DNA of 64,000 nucleotides from Alphaproteobacteria bacterium PA4 (GCA_002256005.1 NKIQ01000011.1:1-64000); one strand, 5' to 3'; positions 44,237 to 52,781 are shown, counted from the first letter of the stretch. Notes: generated by a model from the letters alone, not told the origin. Made by a program: numbers and translations.

Positions 44237-44261
44237 GCGGGGGCGACAGCGCCGCCCCCGC
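44237..44261. terminator. Hairpin between convergent genes
   Basis: GCGGGGGC and GCCCCCGC form an 8-bp stem in the 41-bp gap between the membrane protein and the PEP-CTERM gene. No T-tract, so it may act bidirectionally with help from other factors. Confidence 0.55.
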
Positions 44262-44269
44262 ACGCCGCC

Positions 44270-45001
44270 TCAGGCCGCCAGGGCCGCCCGCCGGCGCATC
44301 ATCGCCCCGGTCAGGCCGAAGCCGAGGATGAGCAGCGCCCAGCTCGACGGTTCCGGCACGCTGCCGTTGAAGCTGATGCCGTCGATGCCCCAATTGTCGG
44401 CACCGGGCCGGCTGATCGTCACCGTCGAAAACGCATCATCCGAGGTGAAGCCGAAATAGGCGACACCGCCGTTGGTGGCGATCGGCAGGTTGAGCGTCTG
44501 GCCGCTGGCGCCATCGAACGTCACCGTCAGCGTATTGCCAAGGCCGAGTTCGAGGCCGGTCATGTAGAAGCCGAAGCTGTGCGACGCCTGCGCCAGCGTG
44601 AAGGTCGCGGAACCGCCGGGAAAGCCCAGCCAGCGGGCATTGTCGGTGTTCGATTCGATGGTGCTGTAGCCGTTGAGGCCGGTGCCCGGCGGGTTGAACT
44701 GGTTATCGGTGATGCCGGAATAGCCATCGCCGAGATTGGCTGCTGCCAGCGTGACGATGGCGCCGCGGATGGCGAAGCTGGCGTTGAAGCCCAGCGGCAC
44801 CGTGTCGAGATAGTTGGTCAGCACATTGCCATAGCCGGCGGCGGCCGGAAGAAAGCCAGCCTGCGCCGCCGAGGCATTGGCGCTGCCGCCGCCGACGATT
44901 TCACCGTCATCGACGCCCGAATAGGGGGTGACGGCGGCAAGGCCGGGCGTGGCGGCGAGCAGCAGGGCCGCAAGGCCGGTACGATAGAGATTCTTGATCA
45001 T
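44270..45001 (-). CDS. PEPxxWA-CTERM sorting-domain protein
   Basis: 243 aa from ATG 45001. A signal peptide (LYRTGLAALLLAATPGLAA) is followed by a Gly/Asn-rich beta protein, and the C-terminus VPEPSSWALLILGFGLTGAMMRRRA is a PEP-CTERM tail: PEP motif, hydrophobic helix, basic end, in the variant typical of Sphingomonadales. Such proteins are sorted by exosortase to the envelope or extracellular matrix. The ligand or structural role is unknown. The ORF-track start 24 codons upstream is not supported. Confidence 0.9.
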   Translation of the reverse strand: MIKNLYRTGLAALLLAATPGLAAVTPYSGVDDGEIVGGGSANASAAQAGFLPAAAGYGNVLTNYLDTVPLGFNASFAIRGAIVTLAAANLGDGYSGITDNQFNPPGTGLNGYSTIESNTDNARWLGFPGGSATFTLAQASHSFGFYMTGLELGLGNTLTVTFDGASGQTLNLPIATNGGVAYFGFTSDDAFSTVTISRPGADNWGIDGISFNGSVPEPSSWALLILGFGLTGAMMRRRAALAA

Positions 45002-45141
45002 GGTCTGTCCTTGATTTGGGTTGCAAAAGGGCATGGTTCGACCCGTCACGGCCGCGCCCTTCGTTGCGGCCATGCTGTTATGAAGCGGTGCTGTAAGGCT
45101 GCGGCGGGCCGATCAGCCCGAGGCGCAGCGGTGCGCGTGCG

Positions 45142-46197
45142 TCATGAGGCCACCGCGGCGCGCCAGGCGTCCGGTGACGAGGCGGCGCGATAAGCAGCCT
45201 GCATTTCGGGGGTGAGCAATTCGACCATCAGGGCATTTTCCAGCCAGAATTCGATGACATCGAACAGGCCACCGCGCGAGCAGCGCACCGCTCGCCAGCC
45301 ATGCCGGGCCGCCAGCGCCAGGATCGCGGCCTCCTCCAGCGCCGTCGCCAGCGCCAGATGCACGCCGGCCGCGCCGGTGTCGCCGCCGCGATCGCTGTCG
45401 AACATCGCGGCGCCGGTACCGGGCAGCAGGCGCGTGCCGGCCGGATAGACTTCGATGGCGGAACCATGCGCGTCACCCGCCACCACCACCAGCGCGCCGG
45501 GCACCGGATCGAACCCCATCGCCTGGCCGCCCCAGATTTCGGCAAGCACGCCGGCCACCAGCGCAGGATCATGCGCCGGCAGCGAGGCGTGAAAGATGCG
45601 CCCGGCGGTGCGCCCCGCCGCATGATCGAGCAGCGCCGCGATCGCCAGCGCCGCCGCCTCCCCGGCTTCGGCGCCGCTCAGCCCCCAATATTCGCGCATG
45701 GTCAGCCAGGCCGTCGCCGATTGCAGCAGCTGCACCGCCGCCGCCACCTGTGTCGCCTGGGGTTCGGGCAGGTCGCCGGCGCCATCGCGCACCGCCGCGC
45801 GCATCGCCAGCTTGCGCTTGTCATTCGCCGACAGCGTCATCGCCCGGCCCTGTTCCGACAGCACCATGCCGCGCATCACCTCCGCCTCCGCATCGAATTT
45901 GGGAAAGGCCCGGCGCGGAAAGGCGAGCAGCGCCGCCGCGGTGTCGGGGAAACGCTCCTGGCCGATGTCGCGCTTGTGCCGCGCCCACCAGGCATCGAGC
46001 ATCGCCTCACGGGTGTCGAAATGGCGATAGATGGTGCGCTTGGCGATCCCGGCCGCCAACGCCACCGCATCGATGCTGAGCTGGCTGAGCCCGGTGTCGG
46101 CAAGGCAGGCCCCGACCGCATCGAGGATGAGATCGCTGGTCGCCGCCTTCTGGCGCTGGCGGAGATTCGGCGTTGATGTCACATCTTCTGTCTTCAT
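45142..46197 (-). CDS. TetR-family regulator with a long extra C-terminal domain
   Basis: 351 aa from ATG 46197. The N-terminal TetR domain is clear: LILDAVGACLADTGLSQLSIDAVALAAGIAKRTIYRHFDTREAML. The ligand-type helical region runs to about 210, then about 140 residues form an additional part (HDPALVAGVLAEIWGGQAMGFD, VVVAGDAHGSAIEVYPAGTR, GWRAVRCSRGGLFDVIEFWLEN) that looks like a separate alpha/beta domain, much longer than ordinary TetR. Its start codon lies inside a 33-bp palindrome, so autoregulation is expected. No divergent target gene is evident. Confidence 0.85.
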   Translation of the reverse strand: MKTEDVTSTPNLRQRQKAATSDLILDAVGACLADTGLSQLSIDAVALAAGIAKRTIYRHFDTREAMLDAWWARHKRDIGQERFPDTAAALLAFPRRAFPKFDAEAEVMRGMVLSEQGRAMTLSANDKRKLAMRAAVRDGAGDLPEPQATQVAAAVQLLQSATAWLTMREYWGLSGAEAGEAAALAIAALLDHAAGRTAGRIFHASLPAHDPALVAGVLAEIWGGQAMGFDPVPGALVVVAGDAHGSAIEVYPAGTRLLPGTGAAMFDSDRGGDTGAAGVHLALATALEEAAILALAARHGWRAVRCSRGGLFDVIEFWLENALMVELLTPEMQAAYRAASSPDAWRAAVAS

Positions 46198-46221
46198 GTC
46201 ACTATGAGTGACATGAAGACA
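46189..46221. promoter_or_regulatory. Perfect 15-bp-arm palindrome over the tetR start: autoregulatory operator
   Basis: TGTCTTCATGTCACT and AGTGACATGAAGACA are exact reverse complements separated by ATG. The tetR start codon (46195-46197, minus strand) is inside the left arm. A further half-like GATGTCAC occurs at 46175-46182. A TetR dimer bound here would block initiation and translation of its own gene. Confidence 0.8.
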
Positions 46222-46465
46222 TGGCCGTGGCAAGCGGGAAAATGGCAGGGCGGCGAAGGCGCGGGGTTTCATGGGCGTTTGTCCTCCGGAGGAGAGGCTT
46301 AACGCGGGGGTGGTGTTGCGGGATTGGAAAAATCGGACATGGGGAGGCTGTCAGGCGCTACCATTGGGCCGCGGCAAAGCCGCGTCCTGACGTCAGACGG
46401 GTTCGCCGAAGCCGAGGCTTCGACGCCCCGCTGGCCGGTCTGGCGCTTGTCGGCGCCTCGCTACG

Positions 46466-46633
46466 CTAGGCGCTCGCGGCGCTGCGACTCATCTCCTCCT
46501 TCAGCCGCAGCTTTTCCCGCTTCAACCGCGCCAGCACGACCTGATCCGGCAGCGGGCGGCGCGTTTCGGCGGCCACCGACGCTTCCAGCGCGGCATGTTT
46601 GGCATTCAAGGTGGCGAGATGGGCATTGGCCAT
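46466..46633 (-). CDS. DUF465/YdcH-like small protein
   Basis: 55 aa, below the ORF-track limit and found by reading the minus strand from ATG 46633. The translation is ANAHLATLNAKHAALEASVA, then RPLPDQVVLARLKREKLRLK and EEMSRSAASA. The charged, heptad-like helical hairpin with the final LKREKLRLKEEM block matches DUF465. Function is unknown. Between it and the tetR start (46198-46465) I see no other gene. Confidence 0.85.
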   Translation of the reverse strand: MANAHLATLNAKHAALEASVAAETRRPLPDQVVLARLKREKLRLKEEMSRSAASA

Positions 46634-46837
46634 CGGATACTCCCTGATTGGCCCCGGATGGGGGCTGGGATGTGACAGTCAATCATAGACGGCGCGACTT
46701 GGAAAGTGTTGCCTTGCGGCGGGCGGCCGGCGCGTTATCTGGTTGCGTTGAACCGGTCTTTGCCACCAGATATGGGGCAGGCGCAGCAGCGGCACGGGCG
46801 GCGGCAGCGCGACTCGGAACCAGTGACGGGGGTGTGC

Positions 46838-47035
46838 GTGGAGGAGGCAGAGATCAGGGCGCGGATCGAGATCGCCCGGCGCGATCACCGCGATCTCGAC
46901 AGCGCCATCGAGGCGCTGCGCCAGATGCCGACGGTCGACATGATCCAGCTGCAGCGTTTCAAGAAGCGCAAGCTCAGGCTGCGCGATGAAATCGCCGTGC
47001 TGGAAGACATGCTGATCCCCGATATCATCGCCTGA
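46838..47035 (+). CDS. DUF465/YdcH-like small protein
   Basis: 65 aa from GTG 46838 (GGGGG five bases upstream; GTG 46832 is possible). EEAEIRARIEIARRDHRDLD continues into IEALRQMPTVDMIQLQRFKK and RKLRLRDEIAVLEDMLIPDI, a helical hairpin ending in the same KKRKLRLRDEI signature as its divergent neighbour. Such paired genes are frequent in Alphaproteobacteria. Function unknown; coiled-coil association with the neighbour is a possibility. Confidence 0.83.
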   Translation: MEEAEIRARIEIARRDHRDLDSAIEALRQMPTVDMIQLQRFKKRKLRLRDEIAVLEDMLIPDIIA

Positions 47036-47059
47036 GGGCGTTTTCGGGTGGGCGTCGCC

Positions 47060-47656
47060 ATGCTATGGCGCAGACTGTGTTCAAGAAGGGCCGGGGCCGT
47101 GCGGATCACGCCTGTTGTGTTGCTGATGCTGGGCGCGCCGCTGGCCGCCGCCGTGCCGGTCGCGGGCAAGGGTGCCGCCCAGCGCTGCCATCAGGCGGCC
47201 GACGCCGGCAAGGCCGATCCGGCAGCGCTGCGCCAATGCGACAAGGCCCTGAAGGACATGGCCCTGTCGGCGCCTGAGCGGGCGGCGATGCTGGTCGATC
47301 GCGGTATCCTCAACGCCCGGCTGCAACGTCTTGGCGAAGCGCTGGCCGATCATGAGGCCGCCATCGCCGCCTGGCCCGACAGTGCCGACGCCTATGTCAA
47401 CAAGGGGCTGGTGCTGGTCGAACTCGGCAATCGCGATGCCGAGGCGGTGGCGGCGCTGTCAAAGGGGCTGGCGCTGGGCCCGGAACGGCCGGCGGTGGCG
47501 CTGTTCGTGCGCGCCCAGGCCTATGAAAGCCTGGGCCAGTTGCGCCGCGCCTATGAAGACTATGCCCGCGCCGCAGCGATCGAGCCGGATTGGCCGGCGC
47601 CGGCAGCCGAATTGCAGCGTTTCAAGGTGGTGAAGGCCAAAACGTTGCAGGCCTGA
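47060..47656 (+). CDS. Exported TPR-repeat protein
   Basis: 198 aa from ATG 47060 (GTG 47048 possible). A signal peptide (VRITPVVLLMLGAPLAAAVPVAG) precedes TPR helices: MLVDRGILNARLQRLGEALADHEAAIAAWPDSADAYVNKGL, LVELGNRDAEAVAALSKGL, and YESLGQLRRAYEDYARAAAIEPDWP. TPR proteins mediate protein contacts, here probably in the periplasm. Its TGA stop abuts the convergent glmS stop with no spacing, both within TGATCA. Confidence 0.83.
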   Translation: MLWRRLCSRRAGAVRITPVVLLMLGAPLAAAVPVAGKGAAQRCHQAADAGKADPAALRQCDKALKDMALSAPERAAMLVDRGILNARLQRLGEALADHEAAIAAWPDSADAYVNKGLVLVELGNRDAEAVAALSKGLALGPERPAVALFVRAQAYESLGQLRRAYEDYARAAAIEPDWPAPAAELQRFKVVKAKTLQA

Positions 47657-49480
47657 TCACTCCACCGTCACCGACTTGGCGAGATTGCGCGGCTGGTCGA
47701 CATCGGTGCCCTTGGCCAGCGCGACATGATAGGCGATCAGCTGAATCGGCACCGCGGTCACCAGCGGGCTGATGAACGGATCGACGCTGGGCATGGCGAT
47801 CGTCGCCGTCGCGCTGCCGCCATGTTCGGCGAGGCCGGCGGCATCGGAGACCAGATAGACCAGCCCGCCGCGCGCCATCACTTCCTGCATGTTTGACACG
47901 GTCTTTTCGAACCGCGGGCCCGAAGGCGCGATGACGATGACCGGCACCTTGTCGTCGATCAGCGCGATGGGCCCATGCTTCAGCTCGCCGGCGGCATAGC
48001 CTTCGGCGTGGATATAGCTGATTTCCTTCAGTTTCAGCGCGCCTTCCAGCGCCATCGGATAATCGGGGCCGCGGCCCATGTAGAGAATGTCGCGGGCCTG
48101 GGCGAGCGTGCCGGCCAGCGCATGGATGGTGGTTTCGCTGGCCAGCGCCGCGTTCATCGCCGCCGGCACTTCGGTCAGCAGCTGCACCAGCCGCGCTTCC
48201 TCGGTGGCATCGATGCGGCCCTTGGCCTTGCCCAGCGCCACGGCAAAGGCGGCGAGCACGGCGAGCTGGCAGGTGAAGGCCTTGGTGCTGGCCACGCCGA
48301 TTTCGGGGCCGGCATGGGTCGGCAGCATCAGATCGGCCTCGCGCGCCATCGACGAGGAGGCGACGTTGACGACGGCCGCGATATGCTGCCCGCCGGCTTT
48401 GGCGTGGCGCAGCGCCGCCAGCGTATCGGCGGTTTCACCCGATTGCGAGATGAACAGGGCGAGGCCACCGTCTTCATACACCGGGTCGCGATAGCGGAAT
48501 TCGCTGGCATTCTCGATGCTGACGGGGATGCGGGCGAGGCTTTCCAGCCAATAGGTCGCCACCTGGCCGGCATAGAGGCTGGTGCCGCAGGCGACGATCT
48601 GGATGCGCTTCACCCCGGCAAGGTCGAAGGGCAGTGCCGGCAGGCTGATGGTTTCGGTCAGCGGGTCGACATAGGCGCCGAGCGTCTGCGCGACGACGAT
48701 CGGCTGCTCATGGATCTCCTTTTCCATGTAATGCCGGTAGTTGCCCTTTTCGATGACGGCGGCGGAGGCGGAGGAGGTGATGACCGGGCGCGTCACCGGA
48801 GCGTCATGGCTGTCGAACACCTGCGCGCCATCGCGGGTCATCCGCACCCAATCGCCTTCGTCGAGATAGGCGATGCGATTGGTGAAGGGGGCGAGGCCGA
48901 GCGCATCGGAGCCCAGAAACATTTCGCCTTCGCCATAGCCCAGCACCAGGGGCGAGCCGCGGCGTGCGCCGTACATGACATCGGGGTGGCTGCGGAACAG
49001 GATGGCGAAGCTGAAGGCGCCGTGCAACCGGTGCAGGGTGCGCGCCATCGCCTCGTCGGGGGTGGCACCGGCGGCGATCTGCAGGGTCAGCAGATGCGCG
49101 ACGACTTCGGTGTCGGTGTCGGAGGTCAGGGTGCGGCCGGCGGCGACCACCTCGGCCCGCAGCGCCTTGAAATTCTCGATGATGCCGTTGTGAACCAGCA
49201 CCACCTCCTCGGTGGCATGCGGATGGGCGTTGCGGGTGTTGGGCGCGCCATGCGTCGCCCAGCGGGTATGGGCGATGCCGCTGGTGCCGCTGACCGGTTC
49301 CGCCGCCAGCACGGCCACGAGATTGTCGAGCTTGCCCGGTGCGCGGCGGCGCTCGATCTGGCCATCGTGCAGCGTGGCGATGCCGGCGGAATCATAGCCG
49401 CGATATTCCAGACGGCGCAGGCCATCGATCAGCCGGCCGGCGACCGGAGTTTGCGAGACGATGCCGATTATGCCGCACAT
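47657..49480 (-). CDS. glmS: Glutamine-fructose-6-phosphate aminotransferase (isomerizing)
   Basis: 607 aa. It makes glucosamine-6-phosphate from fructose-6-phosphate and glutamine. Catalytic Cys2 in MCGIIGIVSQ, RLEYRGYDSAG and HTRWATHGAP are the glutaminase domain; the two SIS domains carry CGTSLYAGQVATYWLES, SQSGETADTLAALRHAK and VASTKAFTCQL, and the C-terminus LAKSVTVE is standard. It starts 3 bp after glmU's stop, so glmU-glmS form an operon for UDP-GlcNAc, feeding peptidoglycan and lipopolysaccharide. Confidence 0.98.
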   Translation of the reverse strand: MCGIIGIVSQTPVAGRLIDGLRRLEYRGYDSAGIATLHDGQIERRRAPGKLDNLVAVLAAEPVSGTSGIAHTRWATHGAPNTRNAHPHATEEVVLVHNGIIENFKALRAEVVAAGRTLTSDTDTEVVAHLLTLQIAAGATPDEAMARTLHRLHGAFSFAILFRSHPDVMYGARRGSPLVLGYGEGEMFLGSDALGLAPFTNRIAYLDEGDWVRMTRDGAQVFDSHDAPVTRPVITSSASAAVIEKGNYRHYMEKEIHEQPIVVAQTLGAYVDPLTETISLPALPFDLAGVKRIQIVACGTSLYAGQVATYWLESLARIPVSIENASEFRYRDPVYEDGGLALFISQSGETADTLAALRHAKAGGQHIAAVVNVASSSMAREADLMLPTHAGPEIGVASTKAFTCQLAVLAAFAVALGKAKGRIDATEEARLVQLLTEVPAAMNAALASETTIHALAGTLAQARDILYMGRGPDYPMALEGALKLKEISYIHAEGYAAGELKHGPIALIDDKVPVIVIAPSGPRFEKTVSNMQEVMARGGLVYLVSDAAGLAEHGGSATATIAMPSVDPFISPLVTAVPIQLIAYHVALAKGTDVDQPRNLAKSVTVE

Positions 49481-49483
49481 GGA

Positions 49484-50830
49484 TTATTTGCCCTTTTTCG
49501 CGGCCTGGCGCGCCCGGAAATGCGCCGCCCAGCCGGGTTTTTCTGTCTGTGCCGGCCGCACCAGCGCCAGCGCATCGGCGCTGACATCGGCGGTGACCGT
49601 GCTGCCGGCAGCGACGATGGCGCCATCGCCGATGCTGACGGGTGCCACCAATGCCGAATTCGACCCGATGAAGGCGGCTTCGCCGATCACCGTCCGATAC
49701 TTGAAGAAACCGTCATAATTGCAGGTGATGGTGCCGGCGCCGATATTGGCACGGGCGCCCACCGTCGCGTCGCCGATATAGCTCAGGTGGTTGGCCTTGG
49801 CACCGGCGCCGAACACCGCCTTCTTGGTTTCGACGAAATTGCCGATCTTGGCGCCAGCGCCCAGCACCGTGCCGGGCCGCAGTCGCGCAAAGGGGCCGAT
49901 ATCGCAATCGGGGCCGATCTCGGCGCCTTCGACATGGCTGTTGGCGCGGATCGTCGTGCCGCTGGCGATGCGCACGCCGGGGCCGAAGACCACGAACGGT
50001 TCGATGGTGACATCGCGATCGATGACCGTGTCGTGCGCGAGGAATACCGAAGCCGGGTCGATCAGCGTCACGCCATCGGCCATGGCAGCGGCGCGGCGGC
50101 GGTCCTGCCAGCGGGCTTCCATGGCGGCAAGTTCTGCCCGGCTGTTGACGCCGGCAACCTCATGCGGGTCGGTTTCGATGACGCGCGCCGTGCGGCCGTC
50201 ACCGATCAACAGGCTGATGACATCGGGCAGATAATATTCGCCGGCGGCATTGTCGTTGCTGACGCGGGCGAGCAGCGGCCAGAGATCGGCAGCGCGAACC
50301 AGCAGCAGGCCGGAGTTGCACAGCGTTTCGGCGCGCTCCGCGGGCGTTGCATCCTTGAATTCCACCATCTTGCGGATCACGCCATCGCTGGCGATGACGC
50401 GACCATAGGCGGCGGGGTCATCGGGCCGGAAGGCGAGAACGACGGCGGCGACGGCATCGGTGAGCTCGGCGCGCAGCCGGGCAATCGTGGCGCTGCCGAC
50501 CAGCGGGGTGTCGCCGAACATGACGACGATATCGCCATCGAAACCGGCCAGCGCGTCCTTGGCCTGCAACGCGGCATGGCCGGTGCCGAGCTGGGGGGAT
50601 TGCACTGCGACAGTGACACCGCGGCCCGCCACAGCCGCCTCCACCTGTTCGCGCAGCGAGCCGACGACCACCACCGTCCGCTGTGGCGCCAGGGCGGCAA
50701 GGCTGTCCAACAGATGCAACAACATCGGTTTATGGGCGATGGGATGCAGAACCTTGTGCCGCGACGATTTCATTCGGGTGCCCTGGCCGGCGGCAAGGAT
50801 GATGGCGGCGAGCGGGCGGGGATCAGTCAC
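49484..50830 (-). CDS. glmU: Bifunctional UDP-GlcNAc pyrophosphorylase / GlcN-1-P N-acetyltransferase
   Basis: 448 aa from GTG 50830; the ORF-track extension overlaps gph antisense. The uridylyltransferase domain has AAIILAAGQGTRMKSSRHKVLHPI at the N-terminus and VMFGDTPLVGSATI; the C-terminal left-handed beta-helix shows hexapeptide repeats (GAEIGPDCDIGPFARLRPGTVLG, KIGNFVETKKAVFGAG, HLSYIGDATVG, NIGAGTITCNYDG). It converts GlcN-1-P to UDP-GlcNAc. Operon with glmS; divergent from gph with 60 bp between. Confidence 0.97.
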   Translation of the reverse strand: MTDPRPLAAIILAAGQGTRMKSSRHKVLHPIAHKPMLLHLLDSLAALAPQRTVVVVGSLREQVEAAVAGRGVTVAVQSPQLGTGHAALQAKDALAGFDGDIVVMFGDTPLVGSATIARLRAELTDAVAAVVLAFRPDDPAAYGRVIASDGVIRKMVEFKDATPAERAETLCNSGLLLVRAADLWPLLARVSNDNAAGEYYLPDVISLLIGDGRTARVIETDPHEVAGVNSRAELAAMEARWQDRRRAAAMADGVTLIDPASVFLAHDTVIDRDVTIEPFVVFGPGVRIASGTTIRANSHVEGAEIGPDCDIGPFARLRPGTVLGAGAKIGNFVETKKAVFGAGAKANHLSYIGDATVGARANIGAGTITCNYDGFFKYRTVIGEAAFIGSNSALVAPVSIGDGAIVAAGSTVTADVSADALALVRPAQTEKPGWAAHFRARQAAKKGK

Positions 50831-50890
50831 GAACGCCCAATTGCCATAACGCCCTTGCCTTGGGAAGCATTGCCGTCGCATGGAATTGCC

Positions 50891-51562
50891 GTGCCGCTGC
50901 TTCCCGCCACCATCGTCTTCGATCTCGACGGCACGCTCGTCGATACCGCCCCCGATCTGTGCGCGGCGCTGAACCATGCGCTGGGGGCGCTGGGGCGGCC
51001 GCCGGTGCCGGCGGGCGATGTTCGCCACATGGTCGGCCATGGTGCGCGCAAGCTGCTCGAACGCGGCCTCGCTGCCAGCGGTGCGATGACACCGGACCTG
51101 GTCGAAGCCGGCGTGCCGCATTTCCTTAGCCATTACGCCGCGCACATCGCCGATGGCTCGCGGCCCTATCCGGGGGTGGAGGCGGCGCTCGATGCGCTCG
51201 CTGCTGCCGGCAGCCGCGTCGCCATCTGCACCAACAAGCCGGAACGCCTGTCGCGGGCGCTGGTGACGGCGCTGGGCTGGGATGGCCGTTTTGCCGCCAA
51301 TCTGGGCTTCGACTCCGTGCCGCAGCCGAAACCGCATCCCGATCATCTGTTCGCCACCATCGCCGCCGCCGGCGGCGACCGTGCCGACACGGTGTTCGTC
51401 GGCGATTCGATCACCGACACGACGACGGCGCGCGCCGCCGGCATTCCGGTCATTGCCGTCAGCTTCGGCTTTTCGGATCGGCCGGTCGCCGAACTGGGTG
51501 CCGACCGCATCATCGATCATTATGATGCGCTGCTGCCGACCCTTCGGCAGCTGGTGGCATGA
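50891..51562 (+). CDS. gph: Phosphoglycolate phosphatase (HAD superfamily)
   Basis: 223 aa from GTG 50891; the frame extends far upstream antisense to glmS/glmU but no homology is there. HAD motifs: IVFDLDGTLVDTAPDLC (motif I, DxDGT), ICTNKPERLSRALV (motif II, Thr), QPKPHPDHLFATI (Lys) and TVFVGDSITDTTTARAAG (motif IV). Phosphoglycolate removal follows oxygenase reactions or DNA repair. Its stop overlaps the phoR start by four bases. Confidence 0.9.
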   Translation: MPLLPATIVFDLDGTLVDTAPDLCAALNHALGALGRPPVPAGDVRHMVGHGARKLLERGLAASGAMTPDLVEAGVPHFLSHYAAHIADGSRPYPGVEAALDALAAAGSRVAICTNKPERLSRALVTALGWDGRFAANLGFDSVPQPKPHPDHLFATIAAAGGDRADTVFVGDSITDTTTARAAGIPVIAVSFGFSDRPVAELGADRIIDHYDALLPTLRQLVA

Positions 51563-52710
51563 TGATCACGATCGCCATGGCCGTGCTGGCGCTGGTCGTC
51601 GGGCTGGGCGTCGGCCTTCTGCTAGCCCGGCGCGAGGCGCCGACGCCCGCTCTGCCGGTTCAGGAGCTGCCACCGCCGCCGTCGCCGGCCGCGCCCGCCG
51701 ACCGCATTGCCATCGCGACGCTGGGCGACCCGGCGCTGATCGTCGATGGCGATGTCGCCGTTGCCGCCAATGCCGAGGCGCTGCGCCTGTTCGGCGACCG
51801 CATCAACGGCAGCGATCTGCGGCTGACGGTGCGGCACCCGGTGGTGCTCGATGCGCTCGACGAGGCGCGGGTGACGGGGCTGATCATCGAGCGCGAGATC
51901 ACCGGCCTCGGCGCCGGCAACAGCGCCTATCGGCTGCGCGCGGTGGAGGCCGGCGATGGCCGGGTGCTGCTGCTGTTCGACGACATCACCCAGGCGCGGC
52001 TGACCGAGCGGATGCGCGTCGATTTCGTCGCCAACGCCAGCCATGAACTGCGCACGCCGCTGGCGACGCTGTCGGGCTTCATCGAAACCCTGCAGGGCCC
52101 GGCGGCGGAGGATGAGCCGGCGCGGCGGCGTTTCCTCGACATCATGGCGCGCGAGGCAGCGCGCATGTCGCGGCTTATTGACGATCTGCTGTCGCTGTCG
52201 CGCATCGAGCTCGACAAGCATGTCCGACCGGTGACGGTGATCGATCTCGAAGGCATCATCGCCGATGTCGGCAAGACGCTGGCGATGCGGCTGGAAGCCG
52301 ACGAACGCCAGCTGGTCATCGAGGAGGCGCTGCCCTTGCCGCGCGTCATCGCTGATCGCGACCAGGTGCTGCAGGTGCTGCACAATCTGATTTCCAACGC
52401 GCTGAAATATGGCGACAGCGGCACGCCGATCACGGTGACGGCGGTGGCCGAGCCGGCGACAGCGGCCAGCCCAGCGGTGGTGCGGATGACGGTCAGCGAC
52501 GTCAGCCCGGGCATCGCGCCCGAGCATCTGCCGCGGCTGACCGAGCGGTTCTACCGCATCGACTCGCTCCGCTCGCGCAAGATGGGCGGCACCGGCCTTG
52601 GTCTCGCTATCGTCAAGCATATCATCGAGCGGCACCGCGGCCGTCTTGAGATCGAAAGCCAGACCGGCGTCGGCACCCGCATCAGTTTCACCTTGCCCCA
52701 GGCGGCCTGA
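51559..52710 (+). CDS. phoR: Sensor histidine kinase of the phosphate regulon
   Basis: 383 aa. One N-terminal membrane helix (AMAVLALVVGLGVGLLLA) with no periplasmic sensor, a Pro-rich linker, a PAS-like domain (DPALIVDGDVAVAANAEALRLFG), then the kinase: VDFVANASHELRTPLATLSGF with phospho-acceptor His162, N-box LHNLISNALKYG, and the G2-like KMGGTGLGLAIVKHIIERH. The G1 box reads SDVSPGIAPEH where DxGxGI is usual. It presumably senses phosphate through PstSCAB/PhoU and phosphorylates PhoB. Located upstream of pstS, with phoB at the other end of the cluster. Confidence 0.94.
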   Translation: MMITIAMAVLALVVGLGVGLLLARREAPTPALPVQELPPPPSPAAPADRIAIATLGDPALIVDGDVAVAANAEALRLFGDRINGSDLRLTVRHPVVLDALDEARVTGLIIEREITGLGAGNSAYRLRAVEAGDGRVLLLFDDITQARLTERMRVDFVANASHELRTPLATLSGFIETLQGPAAEDEPARRRFLDIMAREAARMSRLIDDLLSLSRIELDKHVRPVTVIDLEGIIADVGKTLAMRLEADERQLVIEEALPLPRVIADRDQVLQVLHNLISNALKYGDSGTPITVTAVAEPATAASPAVVRMTVSDVSPGIAPEHLPRLTERFYRIDSLRSRKMGGTGLGLAIVKHIIERHRGRLEIESQTGVGTRISFTLPQAA

Positions 52711-52715
52711 ACGCC

Positions 52716-52781
52716 TTGTCATAATGCCGGGGCGGCATTGTCACATAAATGCAATATCACTGTCATAAAGCCCTCATGCCG
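52716..52781 (+). promoter_or_regulatory. Tandem Pho boxes (PhoB binding sites) upstream of pstS
   Basis: TTGTCATAATG at 52716, TTGTCACATAA at 52738 and CTGTCATAAAG at 52760 are spaced exactly 22 bp, with weaker 11-bp units between and after (ATGCAATATCA, CCCTCATGCCG). This matches the 11-bp direct-repeat PhoB consensus CTGTCATAAAT. The region lies between phoR and pstS and would activate pst transcription at low phosphate. Confidence 0.85.

Noticed and set aside
46221-46469. 82-aa ORF divergent from tetR
   Set aside because: Starts in the operator palindrome, Arg/Trp-rich shadow composition, no ribosome site; not a credible regulated target.
47975-50890. Upstream part of the 1195-aa plus-strand ORF
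   Set aside because: Antisense of glmS and glmU; only the final 223 codons (from 50891) are a real gene (gph).
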